Positions 1 through 10,034 of a DNA stretch of 64,000 nucleotides are shown here, piece after piece. The position numbers and the translations under genes are program-made. The notes beneath the pieces were generated by a model that saw nothing but the letters and a program-made list of their open reading frames with translations, was not told where the DNA came from and made no database searches. The stretch lies in the NCBI RefSeq assembly GCF_001583695.1, contig NZ_LOBC01000050.1:1-64000 (forward strand), read 5' to 3'. Every line of letters starts with the position of its first letter. Within the stretch, counting starts at the first letter, position 1. The DNA comes from Bacillus wiedmannii. GTDB taxonomy: Bacteria > Bacillota > Bacilli > Bacillales > Bacillaceae_G.

Positions 1-3000
1 TATTCTTGATTATCAAACGCATTTAAGCATTTTTCTCGTAATTGTGCCACCAAATCTATAAATCTTTGTGAAGATTGTATATTCCCTTTAATCGCCAAAG
101 TATTTACAAACATACCCAGCATATCAATTGTATCCGAGTGAGTTCTGCCAGATATAGGACTTCCCACAACAATCTCTTCTTGTCTGCTATATCTACTTAG
201 GAATAACATGAAGGTTGACAACAATACCATATATTCTGTTGCCCCTGTTTCTTTTTCTAGCTGTTTTATAGCATTCTTATATTTTAGTCCTAATTTAGTT
301 ATAATATTTTGTCCTTTAAAACTTTTCTTCTGAGTTCTTGGATTATCTGTAATTAAATCAAGTACCGGTATTTCTTCTGCGAATTCATTTAACCAATAAT
401 TCTTTTGTCCAAACAATTCCCTATTATTTTCCCATACACTATAGTCTTTATATTGAATTTCTGGAGTTGCTAAATATTTCCCTTCATAGAACTTCGATAA
501 ATCTCCCAATAGAGTCTTCTTTGAAACTCCATCACAAATAATATGATGAATATCAATTATTAAAATTGATTTATTTTCTGTAATCTGTACAACTTTTGCT
601 CTTAATAATGGCGATTCACTTAAGTTAAATGGTTCTACAAATTCATTTAATAATTGCTGAATATCTAGTTCCTTATTTATCACTTCAAACTCTAGCAAAA
701 ATTCAATACTGTCAGTTATTTTTTGAATTGGTGTTCCATTTTCCATAATAAAATGAGTTCTTAAAATATCATGACGTTGTATCAACTTTTGAAATGCCTT
801 TTCCAACCTATTCAAATCAAGGTAACCATTCACTTCTAAAATTTGAGGGGTATTATAAATAATATTTTCCCCTTGCATTTGATCAATGATGTACAGCCTT
901 TTTTGAGCTGAAGTCAGTTCAAAACTATGACGATCTACTTGCTTTTCAATTGGCGAATATAGTTTATATCCATCCACCTCTTTAATTTCTTCAGCTAAAT
1001 TCCGAACAGTTTTTAATTCCATTACTTTACGTAATGGAATTCTCATTCCAAATTTTCGTTCTATACTATTCACTAAAACTGTCGCTTTTAATGAATGCCC
1101 ACCTAATTCGAAGAAATCATTATCTATTCCAACTTGTTCTATATGCAAAATTTCTTTATACATTTCTATAATAGCTGATTCAATTTTATTTCTTGGCGCG
1201 ACGTAATTTTCTGCTAATACAAATTCAGGGCATGGTAACGCCTTCTTATCCAGCTTCCCATTTCTAGTAATTGGAAGCTTATCTATCTGCATAATGTATG
1301 TTGGTACCATATAATCAGGTAACATACTTTTAAGTTTCATTTTAATTTCAGAAACATTCCATTCTGCTTTACACACTAAATAACCACACAAATATTTTTC
1401 ATCATTATTTTCTTTTACAACTACAACAGCATCTTGGATTCCTGGTAGAGTTCTTATTTTCTCCTCAATCTCTCCAAGTTCAATTCTAAATCCTCTAATC
1501 TTAACTTGATCATCAATTCTACCTAAATATTCAATATTACCATCCTCTAGCCAACAAGCTAAATCTCCAGTACGATAAATTTTCTCTCCTAGTTTATACG
1601 GGTTTTCTACAAATTTTTCAGCAGTTAACATAGGATTATTTAAATAACCTCTCGATACACCTGCTCCCGCTATACATAATTCGCCTGGTACTCCAATTCC
1701 ACATAAGGTATTTCCATTCATTATATAAACTTGTGTATTAGATATTGGCTTTCCAATTGGAACTTTTTCTATATTTGCCTGATTACTAAAATGATAAGAA
1801 GTTGCAGTAACTGTAGTTTCTGTAGGTCCATACAAATTACATAAGTTACCGAATCTTCCCCCCATCAATTCTCTTAATCTTTCCAATAAATCTTTTGATA
1901 TTGGCTCTGCAGCTAAATATAATTTATTAATTAATTGAAATACCTCAGCTTGATCATGGTCCTCTATATATTCTAATATCATCCTCAACATTGATGGTGT
2001 GAGAGCTATCTGATTATGAGGTAAAAACTTTATAAGTTCCCCTGGATCCTTATTTTGATCCTCATTAAGTATGCTCAGTTTACATCCAGCTACTGAACAA
2101 GGGAAAATTTCCCAAGCTGAACCATCGAAGAAAAATGCTGTTTTCTGAACAATAACTGATTTTTCAGTGTAATTACCGTTCTCTATTTGCCAAAATACTT
2201 GATTGACAATATTTCTATTTTCAATCATTACTCCTTTAGGCATACCTGTAGTCCCAGACGTATAAATTACATACGCTAAATGATTCGGTTTTGATATCAC
2301 CTTTAAGTTACTTTCTCTTTCTTCATTACATTCTGTAATATCAACAATCACAATATCAGATAAACCATTTAACAAGTCCTTACTACCAGGACCACCTAAC
2401 ATTATTTTAATATTAGAATCTTCAATTATGAATTCCATTCTGTTTCTTGGGCTCTTTGGATCAATTGGTAAATATGCTGCTCCAGATTTTAAAATTCCGT
2501 ATATTCCGATAACCATTTCCAGAGATCTTTCTGAAGTTATTCCCACAACAGAGTCTGGTTTCACCCCTGTTTTTCTCAACACCTCTCCTAAATAATTAGC
2601 TTTAGAATTAAGTTCTCTATAAGTAAGAGATATTTGTCCAAATTCTAATGCTATATTATCAGGCGTTCTCTCCACTTGCTCTTCGAATAACTCAATAATC
2701 GTTTTATCTTGAGAGTATGTAACCTCTGTATCATTAAATTCAATTAGTACTTTTTGTCGCTCTTCCTCACTCAACAACTCAAATTCACATAGTTCCTTTT
2801 GTGGATTTTTCAAAGTATTAGTCAATAACTGTGAAAAATGTTGGCTCATACGTTCAATCGTTTCATCTTTAAATAAATCCGTGCTATATTCCCAAATGAG
2901 CTCATACCCATCTTCACTTTCCGTCATACTAACTGTTAAATCAAATTTTGCCGTGTTATTATCCATTTCTATTGCTTGTGCTTTTTGTTTTCCAAATGTT

Positions 3001-6000
3001 AGCTCGGTAGATTCATTATTTTGCAACACAAACATAACATCAAAAATAGGGTTTCTTGATGCATCTCTTTCGACCCTTATATTCTCTACTAATTCTTCAA
3101 ATGGATAATCTTGATTTTCAAGTGCTCTTAAACATTTTTCTTTGAGTTGTTGTATTAACTCAATATATTTCATATCAGGATGTAAATTACCTTTAATAGC
3201 CAATGTATTTACGAACATCCCTAATATATCTTGAGTATCTACATGAGTCCTTCCAGCTACTGGACTACCTATTACAATTTCTTCTTGTCGACTATACCGG
3301 TTAAGCAACAACATAAAAGTAGACAATACAATCATATATTCCGTAGCACCTGTTTTTACTTGAACGCCTCTTACTAATTCTTTTATATGTTTGCTTAGTT
3401 TTGTAATAGCTCTTTTCCCAGAATAACTTTGATACTGCGGCCTCGGAAAATCAGTTTTCAAATTAAGTAAAGGTATTTCATCAGAAAACTCATTTAACCA
3501 ATATTGCTTTTGCTCATTTAAATCTCTAGCATTCTCCCATACACTATAGTCCTTATACTGAATATTAAGTTCTGGTAATTTTTTTCCGTTATAAAAGTTA
3601 GCTAAATCATTTAATAATATTTGAGCTGACCCCTCATCATAAATAATATGATGGATATCAATTAATAGAATGCTTTCATTTTTTTCAGTTTCAATAACCA
3701 TCGTTCTCATCAAAGGTGCCTTTTTTAAATCAAAAGGCTTGATAAACTTCTTATAAACATTTAATATTTCTGTATTTTTTTCCTCTATATGACTAAAATC
3801 GATTTCTACTCGATCTTCTACAACCTGAATAAATTTATTATTTATCTGCTCAAAATGCGTTCTTAATAATTCGTGCCGTTCTGTAAGTTTAGTTAACGCA
3901 TTATATAGCTGCTTAGTATTAATCTTCTCATCAAATTTAATCATTAGTGGAATATTATATGTAATATTCGGTTCTTGCATCTGATCAATTACATACAACC
4001 TTTTTTGCGCCGAACTCATTTCATAGTAATTTTTTTCAGGTTGTTTTTTAATCGGTACATGCTGTTCTCGATTTGCATCCCTCTTTACTTCTTCGCTTAG
4101 CTTTCGCACTGTACTATTTTCTAAAATTTTTCGTAGAGGAATCCGTGTCCCATACTTTTGTTCAAGCATGTTCACAAGTCTTATCGCTCTTAGAGAATGC
4201 CCTCCCAGTTCAAAGAAACTGTCATCAATTCCCACTCGATTTACCCTTAAGATTTCTTGAAATATCCCTGAAATATATCGTTCCGTTTCATCTCTTGGTG
4301 CAACATATTTCTCATAAGAAATATGTTTGGGATTTGGTAGGACATTCTTATCCAATTTCCCATTTCTTGTTACCGGCAAACTTTCCATTTGGATAATATA
4401 TGTTGGAATCATATATTCTGGTAAATTTTTTTCTAATTGAACTTTTACTTTCTTTACATTCATCTTTCTGTCAGCAACTATATAACCACATAAATATTTT
4501 TCGCCATCTAGTTCTTTCAGTACAACTGCAGCATTTTGAATACCTTCAATTTCTCTTATTTTTGTTTTTATTTCCCCAAGCTCTATTCGGTATCCCCTTA
4601 CTTTTACTTGATCATCAATTCTACCTAAGTATTCAATATCTCCACTTTCTAACCAACGACCTAAGTCACCTGTTCTATATACTGTATCTCCAGGTTTAAA
4701 CGGATTCTCTACAAATTTTTCCGCTGTAAGCTGAGGTTTATTTAAATAACCTCTCGTTACTCCTTCACCACCAATATATATTTCACCAACCATCCCAACA
4801 CCACAAAGGTGTTCGTTATTCATAATATATATTTGGGTGTTTGCGATAGGCTTTCCTATATGAATTCCTTTTTGTTTCTCATTTATCGGAACCATATGTG
4901 AAGTAGCAAATACTGTCGTTTCAGTTGGACCGTATGAATTTACAAGATTTGCGCCAACACAATAGTTTTCATTATATTTATTTGCTAGTTCTATAGGAAG
5001 CGCCTCACCTGATAACTGTATTCTTTTTAGTGAAGTCAATTTATTCACATCTGTATAAAAAAGGAATTCCTCTAATACTGATGGTACAAAGGATAATCTC
5101 GTAACATTATGCTTCTTGATTTTCTCTGCAATTTTTTGAAAATCTCTCTCATCCTCTTTAGGCAAAAGAAATAATTTTGCACCTCTTATACACCATAAGA
5201 ACATTTCCCAAATCGATAAATCAAATGCATATGTTGTTTTTTGCATAATCACTTCTGTTTCATTAAAGTCATCTTTAAGCATCCAATAAATTAAATTCAT
5301 TAAATTCCTGTTTTCGACCATAACCCCTTTAGGATTCCCAGTAGTACCTGATGTATATATGACGTAAGCCAAATGATTTTGTTTTGATATATGTTCTAGA
5401 TTCGTTGCTATCTCTTCCTTACAACCAATTAAGTCGATAATAGCTACATTGTTAATAATATTATTAATTACATTGTCAGCACCATGCCCTGATAACAAAA
5501 TATCTGTACCACTATCTTCAAGAATATAATTTATCCTATCAATTGGTTGAGAAGGATCTATAGGTAAATAAGCACCTCCAGCTTTTAAGACTGCAAAAAT
5601 CCCCAAGATCATTTCAATCGATCTATCTGTTATTATAGCTACAATCTTATCAGGTCCTACCCCCTTCTCTCTCAGTAACTTACCTAAATAGTTAGTTCTA
5701 GCGTTGAACTGTTGATAAGTTAGTTCTTGTCCTGCAAATTCTATAGCGATAGCATTAGGGGTTTTATTTACTTGCTCCTCAAACAATTCAATGATTGTTT
5801 TATTGTTTGGATATTCAGAATACGTTTCATTATATTTTATTAAAACTTGTTGTTTTTCTAATTCATGTAATATTTCTATATCTTTTAGTAAGATTGCTTG
5901 CCTTGACATAACTTGTTTACATATCATTTCTATTCTATTATGTAAAAGCTTTAGCATCATACTACTAATAGAATCTGTATCAAAATTATAAACTATCTTC

Positions 6001-6452
6001 AGTTTACCCTCTGTTTGCTGCAAACCAATTTCTAATTGAAAGTCCCCTTTGTTGACTGAATTTCTGTTTTTTTCCAACTGGTATAAAACTACACCTGAAA
6101 AATCATTATATCCAAAATTCCCAAAATTCAATTCAGTTAATTTTGTAGAAGATTTATCCTTTTTGCTATTAATTAAGTCTATAATTGTTTGCTCCATATT
6201 TATCTCATAACTTTTATAATTAAATGAATTCTCAATATCAAAGTTACCTATGGTTACAATATCGTTCCCCATCGACTTACCAGTTTGAAAAGCCCATAAT
6301 GCAGAAAAAAATTGTAGTAGTTTAACATTATTTTTATCACAAAAATTTACAATTGATTGATACACATGTTCATCAAATAAAAAAGTTTCTATTGCCTTCT
6401 CCCTAAAATTACCATCTTTTTGAAATTTGACATCCGCATTATTTTTCAGCAT
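1..6452 (-). CDS. Non-ribosomal peptide synthetase, 5' part (runs off the window)
   Basis: About 2,150 residues of a modular NRPS are visible; the gene continues past base 1. It starts at an ATG preceded by GGTGGGAGA. Order by eye: a condensation-like C-terminal half domain without an HHxxxDG motif (residues 1 to about 190); adenylation domain 1 (about 215-720, YTSGTTGNPKG, NSYGPTE); carrier protein 1 (LGGHSL, about 750); condensation 1 (about 815-1235, HHIIYDE); adenylation 2 (about 1250-1755, NLYGPTE); carrier 2 (about 1780); and the start of condensation 2 (HHIICDG). No epimerase or terminal thioesterase is seen. It should activate and join at least two amino acids on phosphopantetheine arms in the cytoplasm. 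Specificity pockets read roughly D-L-W-S-Q-S-S-V-F and D-G-W-A-Y-A-L-V-T, which I cannot map to substrates. It is the last visible gene of the TetR/ABC/thioesterase operon. The class is certain; the product is unknown. Confidence 0.95.
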   Translation of the reverse strand, partial: MLKNNADVKFQKDGNFREKAIETFLFDEHVYQSIVNFCDKNNVKLLQFFSALWAFQTGKSMGNDIVTIGNFDIENSFNYKSYEINMEQTIIDLINSKKDKSSTKLTELNFGNFGYNDFSGVVLYQLEKNRNSVNKGDFQLEIGLQQTEGKLKIVYNFDTDSISSMMLKLLHNRIEMICKQVMSRQAILLKDIEILHELEKQQVLIKYNETYSEYPNNKTIIELFEEQVNKTPNAIAIEFAGQELTYQQFNARTNYLGKLLREKGVGPDKIVAIITDRSIEMILGIFAVLKAGGAYLPIDPSQPIDRINYILEDSGTDILLSGHGADNVINNIINNVAIIDLIGCKEEIATNLEHISKQNHLAYVIYTSGTTGNPKGVMVENRNLMNLIYWMLKDDFNETEVIMQKTTYAFDLSIWEMFLWCIRGAKLFLLPKEDERDFQKIAEKIKKHNVTRLSFVPSVLEEFLFYTDVNKLTSLKRIQLSGEALPIELANKYNENYCVGANLVNSYGPTETTVFATSHMVPINEKQKGIHIGKPIANTQIYIMNNEHLCGVGMVGEIYIGGEGVTRGYLNKPQLTAEKFVENPFKPGDTVYRTGDLGRWLESGDIEYLGRIDDQVKVRGYRIELGEIKTKIREIEGIQNAAVVLKELDGEKYLCGYIVADRKMNVKKVKVQLEKNLPEYMIPTYIIQMESLPVTRNGKLDKNVLPNPKHISYEKYVAPRDETERYISGIFQEILRVNRVGIDDSFFELGGHSLRAIRLVNMLEQKYGTRIPLRKILENSTVRKLSEEVKRDANREQHVPIKKQPEKNYYEMSSAQKRLYVIDQMQEPNITYNIPLMIKFDEKINTKQLYNALTKLTERHELLRTHFEQINNKFIQVVEDRVEIDFSHIEEKNTEILNVYKKFIKPFDLKKAPLMRTMVIETEKNESILLIDIHHIIYDEGSAQILLNDLANFYNGKKLPELNIQYKDYSVWENARDLNEQKQYWLNEFSDEIPLLNLKTDFPRPQYQSYSGKRAITKLSKHIKELVRGVQVKTGATEYMIVLSTFMLLLNRYSRQEEIVIGSPVAGRTHVDTQDILGMFVNTLAIKGNLHPDMKYIELIQQLKEKCLRALENQDYPFEELVENIRVERDASRNPIFDVMFVLQNNESTELTFGKQKAQAIEMDNNTAKFDLTVSMTESEDGYELIWEYSTDLFKDETIERMSQHFSQLLTNTLKNPQKELCEFELLSEEERQKVLIEFNDTEVTYSQDKTIIELFEEQVERTPDNIALEFGQISLTYRELNSKANYLGEVLRKTGVKPDSVVGITSERSLEMVIGIYGILKSGAAYLPIDPKSPRNRMEFIIEDSNIKIMLGGPGSKDLLNGLSDIVIVDITECNEERESNLKVISKPNHLAYVIYTSGTTGMPKGVMIENRNIVNQVFWQIENGNYTEKSVIVQKTAFFFDGSAWEIFPCSVAGCKLSILNEDQNKDPGELIKFLPHNQIALTPSMLRMILEYIEDHDQAEVFQLINKLYLAAEPISKDLLERLRELMGGRFGNLCNLYGPTETTVTATSYHFSNQANIEKVPIGKPISNTQVYIMNGNTLCGIGVPGELCIAGAGVSRGYLNNPMLTAEKFVENPYKLGEKIYRTGDLACWLEDGNIEYLGRIDDQVKIRGFRIELGEIEEKIRTLPGIQDAVVVVKENNDEKYLCGYLVCKAEWNVSEIKMKLKSMLPDYMVPTYIMQIDKLPITRNGKLDKKALPCPEFVLAENYVAPRNKIESAIIEMYKEILHIEQVGIDNDFFELGGHSLKATVLVNSIERKFGMRIPLRKVMELKTVRNLAEEIKEVDGYKLYSPIEKQVDRHSFELTSAQKRLYIIDQMQGENIIYNTPQILEVNGYLDLNRLEKAFQKLIQRHDILRTHFIMENGTPIQKITDSIEFLLEFEVINKELDIQQLLNEFVEPFNLSESPLLRAKVVQITENKSILIIDIHHIICDGVSKKTLLGDLSKFYEGKYLATPEIQYKDYSVWENNRELFGQKNYWLNEFAEEIPVLDLITDNPRTQKKSFKGQNIITKLGLKYKNAIKQLEKETGATEYMVLLSTFMLFLSRYSRQEEIVVGSPISGRTHSDTIDMLGMFVNTLAIKGNIQSSQRFIDLVAQLREKCLNAFDNQE

Positions 6453-6483
6453 ATTCTCCCACCTAAAATTAAATAATATTTGT

Positions 6484-7194
6484 TTATAAGTACTTAAGTT
6501 CCATTAATAACGTATCATTTATTTCTTTTGCCAATTCTTTTATATGAGTATTAATAAAGAAATGATTCCCCTTCATTTTTTTATAATTACAAAATCTTGC
6601 AGTATACTTTGCCCATTTAAAAATATTATCATCTACATTATCTTCCTCAGAATAAATAATTGATATGTTAGACAAACATTTTTCTTCTTTTTTAGTGTAT
6701 TTATATTCTTTATATAGTTTAAAATCAACTTCAAAATTTTTCACACACAAATCTAATAGTTCTTTATCTTCTAACAAAAAATCATAACCATCTAGACTTC
6801 TTATATTTTCAACTACTCTATCAGATGACATATTAGATACTTTTAAATTATTATCTTTTTCTTCCGGAGGACCATTTGCTACAAAATAAAGATGAAGTGG
6901 CTTTCTCCCTGTACGCTTAAGTATTTCATAGTAAACTTCAAAAGCTACTAAACTTCCCATACTATAACCTAAAATAGAAAACGGATCATCATCCAAATAA
7001 TCAATTATCTTACTTGCTATATCGTCTACCATATTTTTGAAACTCGCATAATAATTTTCTGAAATACGTTCTCCATGCCCTGAATATTCAATTGGGATTA
7101 CATCTACTATTTTATGCATATATCCTTTTAGTTGATAATACATAGATGCTGATCCACCTGCATATGGCAGACAAAACAACTTAATTTTTTCCAT
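6484..7194 (-). CDS. Type II thioesterase (alpha/beta hydrolase) of the NRPS cluster
   Basis: A 236-residue external thioesterase of the GrsT/SrfAD type. Such enzymes hydrolyse misprimed or stalled acyl groups from carrier-protein phosphopantetheine arms. The N-terminus has the family motif LFCLPYAGGSA. The nucleophile Ser78 sits in GYSMGS, and a C-terminal GNHFF supplies the likely catalytic His. Length is normal for the family. A strong GGGGGGAGAG site precedes the ATG. The gene ends 31 bases before the NRPS start, so the two are probably co-transcribed. Stand-alone thioesterases beside an NRPS nearly always serve that synthetase. Confidence 0.92.
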   Translation of the reverse strand: MEKIKLFCLPYAGGSASMYYQLKGYMHKIVDVIPIEYSGHGERISENYYASFKNMVDDIASKIIDYLDDDPFSILGYSMGSLVAFEVYYEILKRTGRKPLHLYFVANGPPEEKDNNLKVSNMSSDRVVENIRSLDGYDFLLEDKELLDLCVKNFEVDFKLYKEYKYTKKEEKCLSNISIIYSEEDNVDDNIFKWAKYTARFCNYKKMKGNHFFINTHIKELAKEINDTLLMELKYL

Positions 7195-7216
7195 ACTCTC
7201 CCCCCTTTTTTCTTTG

Positions 7217-7894
7217 TTAATTCACAACTCTTATCTCTCCTAAATTTGCTTTTAAATTGAATTGATAAAGTTGCTCTCCTGATAATCTAGCCTTTACTGC
7301 ACACTTTCTAATCCCACTTTTATTTATTTGTACATTTGCCCTGGGTGGAATCTTAATATAAGCCCCTGCTGCACCAGGTGAACAATTCAAATCCCCACCT
7401 ACTTCAGCCATCTCTAGTTTAATTTTCCCTGAAATAGACTGTACATTAGTATGTCGAATTTTTCTTAATAATTGAATATCTGCCGGACGACTGCCAACCT
7501 TTAAATCTAAAGAATCACATAAGACATCTTTTACATTCAACTTGGCAGCCTTCGTTTTAGCTTCTATTTTTTCACCTCGCAGTCCCTCAAGGGTCAGTTC
7601 ACCAATATCTTGATTAATAACTAGATAATCGATCATATCCTCTGGAATACCTATGTCTAAATAAACCGATTTAGGAAATCCAACCATAAGAATTGGAGTA
7701 AAGCGAACTTTTTGTTTTAAAATTAAACAATTCGATAGTTGATTTATTTCCATTCCCTTACAATGCCGTCCTAACGATCCATTTATAACTAATTTTGTTC
7801 CTTTTATTGCATGACAAAAAATAATTCCTCCTTTAATATGAATCTCTATTTTACGTCTCCCATTCAATTCAACTATTTCCTGGTAATTATCCAT
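7217..7894 (-). CDS. DUF4097-like beta-repeat protein
   Basis: A 225-residue protein without signal peptide or membrane segment. Its middle part alternates short hydrophobic strands with polar turns (IGELTLEGLRGEKIEAKTKA, then SGKIKLEMAEVGGDL), the pattern of DUF4097 or bactofilin-like right-handed beta structures. I recognise no catalytic motif. It lies 16 bases from the ABC permease gene and 22 bases from the thioesterase gene, inside the NRPS operon. An accessory role in export or self-protection is inference only. Family assignment is by repeat style, not by a specific signature. Confidence 0.6.
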   Translation of the reverse strand: MDNYQEIVELNGRRKIEIHIKGGIIFCHAIKGTKLVINGSLGRHCKGMEINQLSNCLILKQKVRFTPILMVGFPKSVYLDIGIPEDMIDYLVINQDIGELTLEGLRGEKIEAKTKAAKLNVKDVLCDSLDLKVGSRPADIQLLRKIRHTNVQSISGKIKLEMAEVGGDLNCSPGAAGAYIKIPPRANVQINKSGIRKCAVKARLSGEQLYQFNLKANLGEIRVVN

Positions 7895-7910
7895 TAGTTT
7901 CCCTCCTCAA

Positions 7911-8609
7911 TTAATCTATTTCCATCCGATTTACTCTCTGCATCAATTCAAGAGCAACTAAGATTCCAATAGCAGCAATTATTACTAATATAATGACACC
8001 TAACATAGGCTTATCATAGCCAGATGCCACAGTATTCCCTAAAAGTGCAATTAATCCGAAAGCAGAAATAATTGTAATTGGAACTGATTTTTTAATAAAA
8101 CCTATTCTCATAGCAATAAGGGCTACCATACTTGTTATAAAAGCAGTAATTACAATCATTAACAATGTAGAAAAAATATCTTGCTGTGAAAGAGTGTCTG
8201 GAACAATAGGAGAAATTTTTTCTGTTAAACTAAAAATAATGATAGGTATAGCAGTGCAAATAATCATAGACACCGTAGTAAAAACAAGTACAATAAGTAA
8301 CTTTGCAAATAAAACTTTCTTTCGATTAATAGGATAAGAAAATAACAATGTCATTTGTTTACCTTTATATTCTTCAATAATAAAGCGAGTATACATTACA
8401 GATGATATACATGAAAAAACAATCATCCCCATTAAAGTAGTAAATTTATAGATATTAGTATAGTTCTGAAATTGAACTTCATTCGTTTGTTGTGCAACAA
8501 ATGCAATAAAATAGATAAAAGCAAGTAAACCAATACTAGAAATAACACTCGCCAAAATAAACGTATTTATTTTATTTTTTCTAATTTCAAGTTGTATTAT
8601 ATTAAACAC
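7911..8609 (-). CDS. ABC-2 type transporter permease
   Basis: A 232-residue integral membrane protein with six predicted hydrophobic segments: near residues 17-40, 55-75, 95-125, 145-165, 175-195 and 200-222. It has the layout of small ABC-2 permeases that pair with a separate ATPase subunit. Its start overlaps the ATPase gene by 8 bases, so translation is probably coupled. It should form the membrane channel of an exporter in the cytoplasmic membrane. Its place between TetR/ATPase and the NRPS suggests export of, or immunity to, the peptide product. That substrate is inferred from context. Confidence 0.82.
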   Translation of the reverse strand: MFNIIQLEIRKNKINTFILASVISSIGLLAFIYFIAFVAQQTNEVQFQNYTNIYKFTTLMGMIVFSCISSVMYTRFIIEEYKGKQMTLLFSYPINRKKVLFAKLLIVLVFTTVSMIICTAIPIIIFSLTEKISPIVPDTLSQQDIFSTLLMIVITAFITSMVALIAMRIGFIKKSVPITIISAFGLIALLGNTVASGYDKPMLGVIILVIIAAIGILVALELMQRVNRMEID

Positions 8610-9333
8610 ATACTTTTCCTCCCGACATAATTTTAAAGAAATATTCTTCTAATCCTTTCGGAGATTTTGTCTTTACTTCTTCTAAAAGTGCTTCTTCTAC
8701 AACCACTCCATTTACAATGACTCCAATTGAATCTACAATATGTTCAAGTTCACTAAGAATATGGCTTGAAATAAGAATGGTCATCCCGTAATTTTTAGAT
8801 AAATTTTTAAATAACACCCTCATTTCTTGAATTCCAAGTGGATCTAGTCCATTTACTGGCTCATCCAAAATTAAAAGCTTAGGTTTATGAATGAACGAAC
8901 GTGCTATTGCTAATCTTTGTCGCATTCCTAATGAAAATTTAGAAACTGGTTGGTCGCCCGTTTGAGTAAGGCCTACCATTTCTAAGACTTCAGAAACTCC
9001 AAATCCTTCCACATTCATATATGCTAAATGAAATTTTAAATTCTCAGTTGCTGATAAATGCTCATAAAATACTGGGACTTCAATTAAAGTTCCTATATTT
9101 TTTAATATCAACTCGCGATTTTTCGTTATATCCATTCCAAAAATTTCAACCTTCCCAGATGTAGGAACCAATAATCCTGATAAAATTTTAAACACTGTTG
9201 TTTTCCCTGCACCATTGGCACCTAAGAATCCATATATGGTATTGGCTTTCACCGTCATTGCGCTGCCTTTAATCACCTCTGAACCAGCAAATGTTTTTAC
9301 CAATTTATCTATTTTTACCGCAAAACTATTCAT
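8602..9333 (-). CDS. ABC transporter ATP-binding protein
   Basis: A 243-residue ATPase subunit with all core motifs: Walker A GANGAGKTT (near residues 38-46), signature FSLGMRQR (near 135), Walker B LLILDEP with NGLD D-loop (near 155-166), and a switch His in ISSHIL. It resembles BcrA-type ATPases of antibiotic export and immunity systems. It overlaps the upstream tetR gene by 8 bases and the downstream permease gene by 8 bases, so the three are translated as a unit. It powers the partner permease; the substrate is most likely the NRPS product, by context. Confidence 0.9.
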   Translation of the reverse strand: MNSFAVKIDKLVKTFAGSEVIKGSAMTVKANTIYGFLGANGAGKTTVFKILSGLLVPTSGKVEIFGMDITKNRELILKNIGTLIEVPVFYEHLSATENLKFHLAYMNVEGFGVSEVLEMVGLTQTGDQPVSKFSLGMRQRLAIARSFIHKPKLLILDEPVNGLDPLGIQEMRVLFKNLSKNYGMTILISSHILSELEHIVDSIGVIVNGVVVEEALLEEVKTKSPKGLEEYFFKIMSGGKVCV

Positions 9334-9982
9334 CTATATCACCATCTTCTACATTCGGATAATTCTCCATAAGTGATTCTATTAATTTGTCACTCACAAT
9401 ATCAACACCTAGTTGCCTCATCATATATTGCATAAAAATCAGCCGCCTAATTGTTTCTGTTTTTTTACGATTAAATAGAACTGGATTCGTCCAAATATTT
9501 ATCAAAAACATAAAAACTTCTGCACATTCATTAGGATATTCAGTTTCAATTGATCCATCAGCTATCCCTTGTTCTATAATTTCTTTAAAAATTAACGCTT
9601 CTTTTGTTACACCTTTTTTTATTCTTTGAATAACAAACTGTGGATTTTTAATTTGGACATTTAGAACACTATCAATCGTATGAATATTCTTGTCTGATAT
9701 AAGTATCTCTAAGATTTTTATCAGCTTATCCCTACTATTTACTGAATCAACGCTGTTAGCTAATTGCTCCAACATCTCGTAAGTATAATTTAAATGTCGT
9801 TCTATAACTGCATCTAATATATCTTCTTTCGACTTAAAATGATGAAAAATAGCACCACGTGACATTCCAATAGAATCAACAATATCTTGTATACTCGTTT
9901 TATCAAATCCCTTCTCACTAAACAGCGTTGCTGACACCGTTAATATTTTTTCAATTGTTTGCTTTGAATCTTTAATTTTCAT
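9326..9982 (-). CDS. TetR-family transcriptional regulator of the NRPS/ABC operon
   Basis: A 218-residue repressor-type protein. Residues 8-55 form the TetR helix-turn-helix (FSEKGFDKTSIQDIVDSIG, then GAIFHHFKSKEDIL). The rest is an all-helical ligand-binding domain with no recognisable ligand. It is the first gene of the operon. The perfect inverted repeat at 9996-10034 lies just upstream and overlaps the -10, so autorepression is likely, relieved perhaps by the peptide product or a related compound. The ATG has an AGAGGTG ribosome site. Confidence 0.9.
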   Translation of the reverse strand: MKIKDSKQTIEKILTVSATLFSEKGFDKTSIQDIVDSIGMSRGAIFHHFKSKEDILDAVIERHLNYTYEMLEQLANSVDSVNSRDKLIKILEILISDKNIHTIDSVLNVQIKNPQFVIQRIKKGVTKEALIFKEIIEQGIADGSIETEYPNECAEVFMFLINIWTNPVLFNRKKTETIRRLIFMQYMMRQLGVDIVSDKLIESLMENYPNVEDGDIDE

Positions 9983-9995
9983 TTACACACCTCTT

Positions 9996-10034
9996 CTAAT
10001 CTAAACATACAGGACGTCGGTATGTTTAGATTAG
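9996..10034. promoter_or_regulatory. Perfect 15-bp inverted repeat, probable TetR operator
   Basis: The arms CTAATCTAAACATAC (9996-10010) and GTATGTTTAGATTAG (10020-10034) match at all 15 positions around a 9-base spacer. It lies 13 bases upstream of the tetR start. Its right arm covers the proposed -10 on the minus strand, so bound repressor would block RNA polymerase. Assignment to the adjacent TetR protein is inference from position. Confidence 0.85.

Noticed and set aside
2881-3108. Plus-strand open frames between 2.8 and 6.0 kb
   Set aside because: They lie antisense to the continuous NRPS gene, have no ribosome sites and encode low-complexity hydrophobic peptides.
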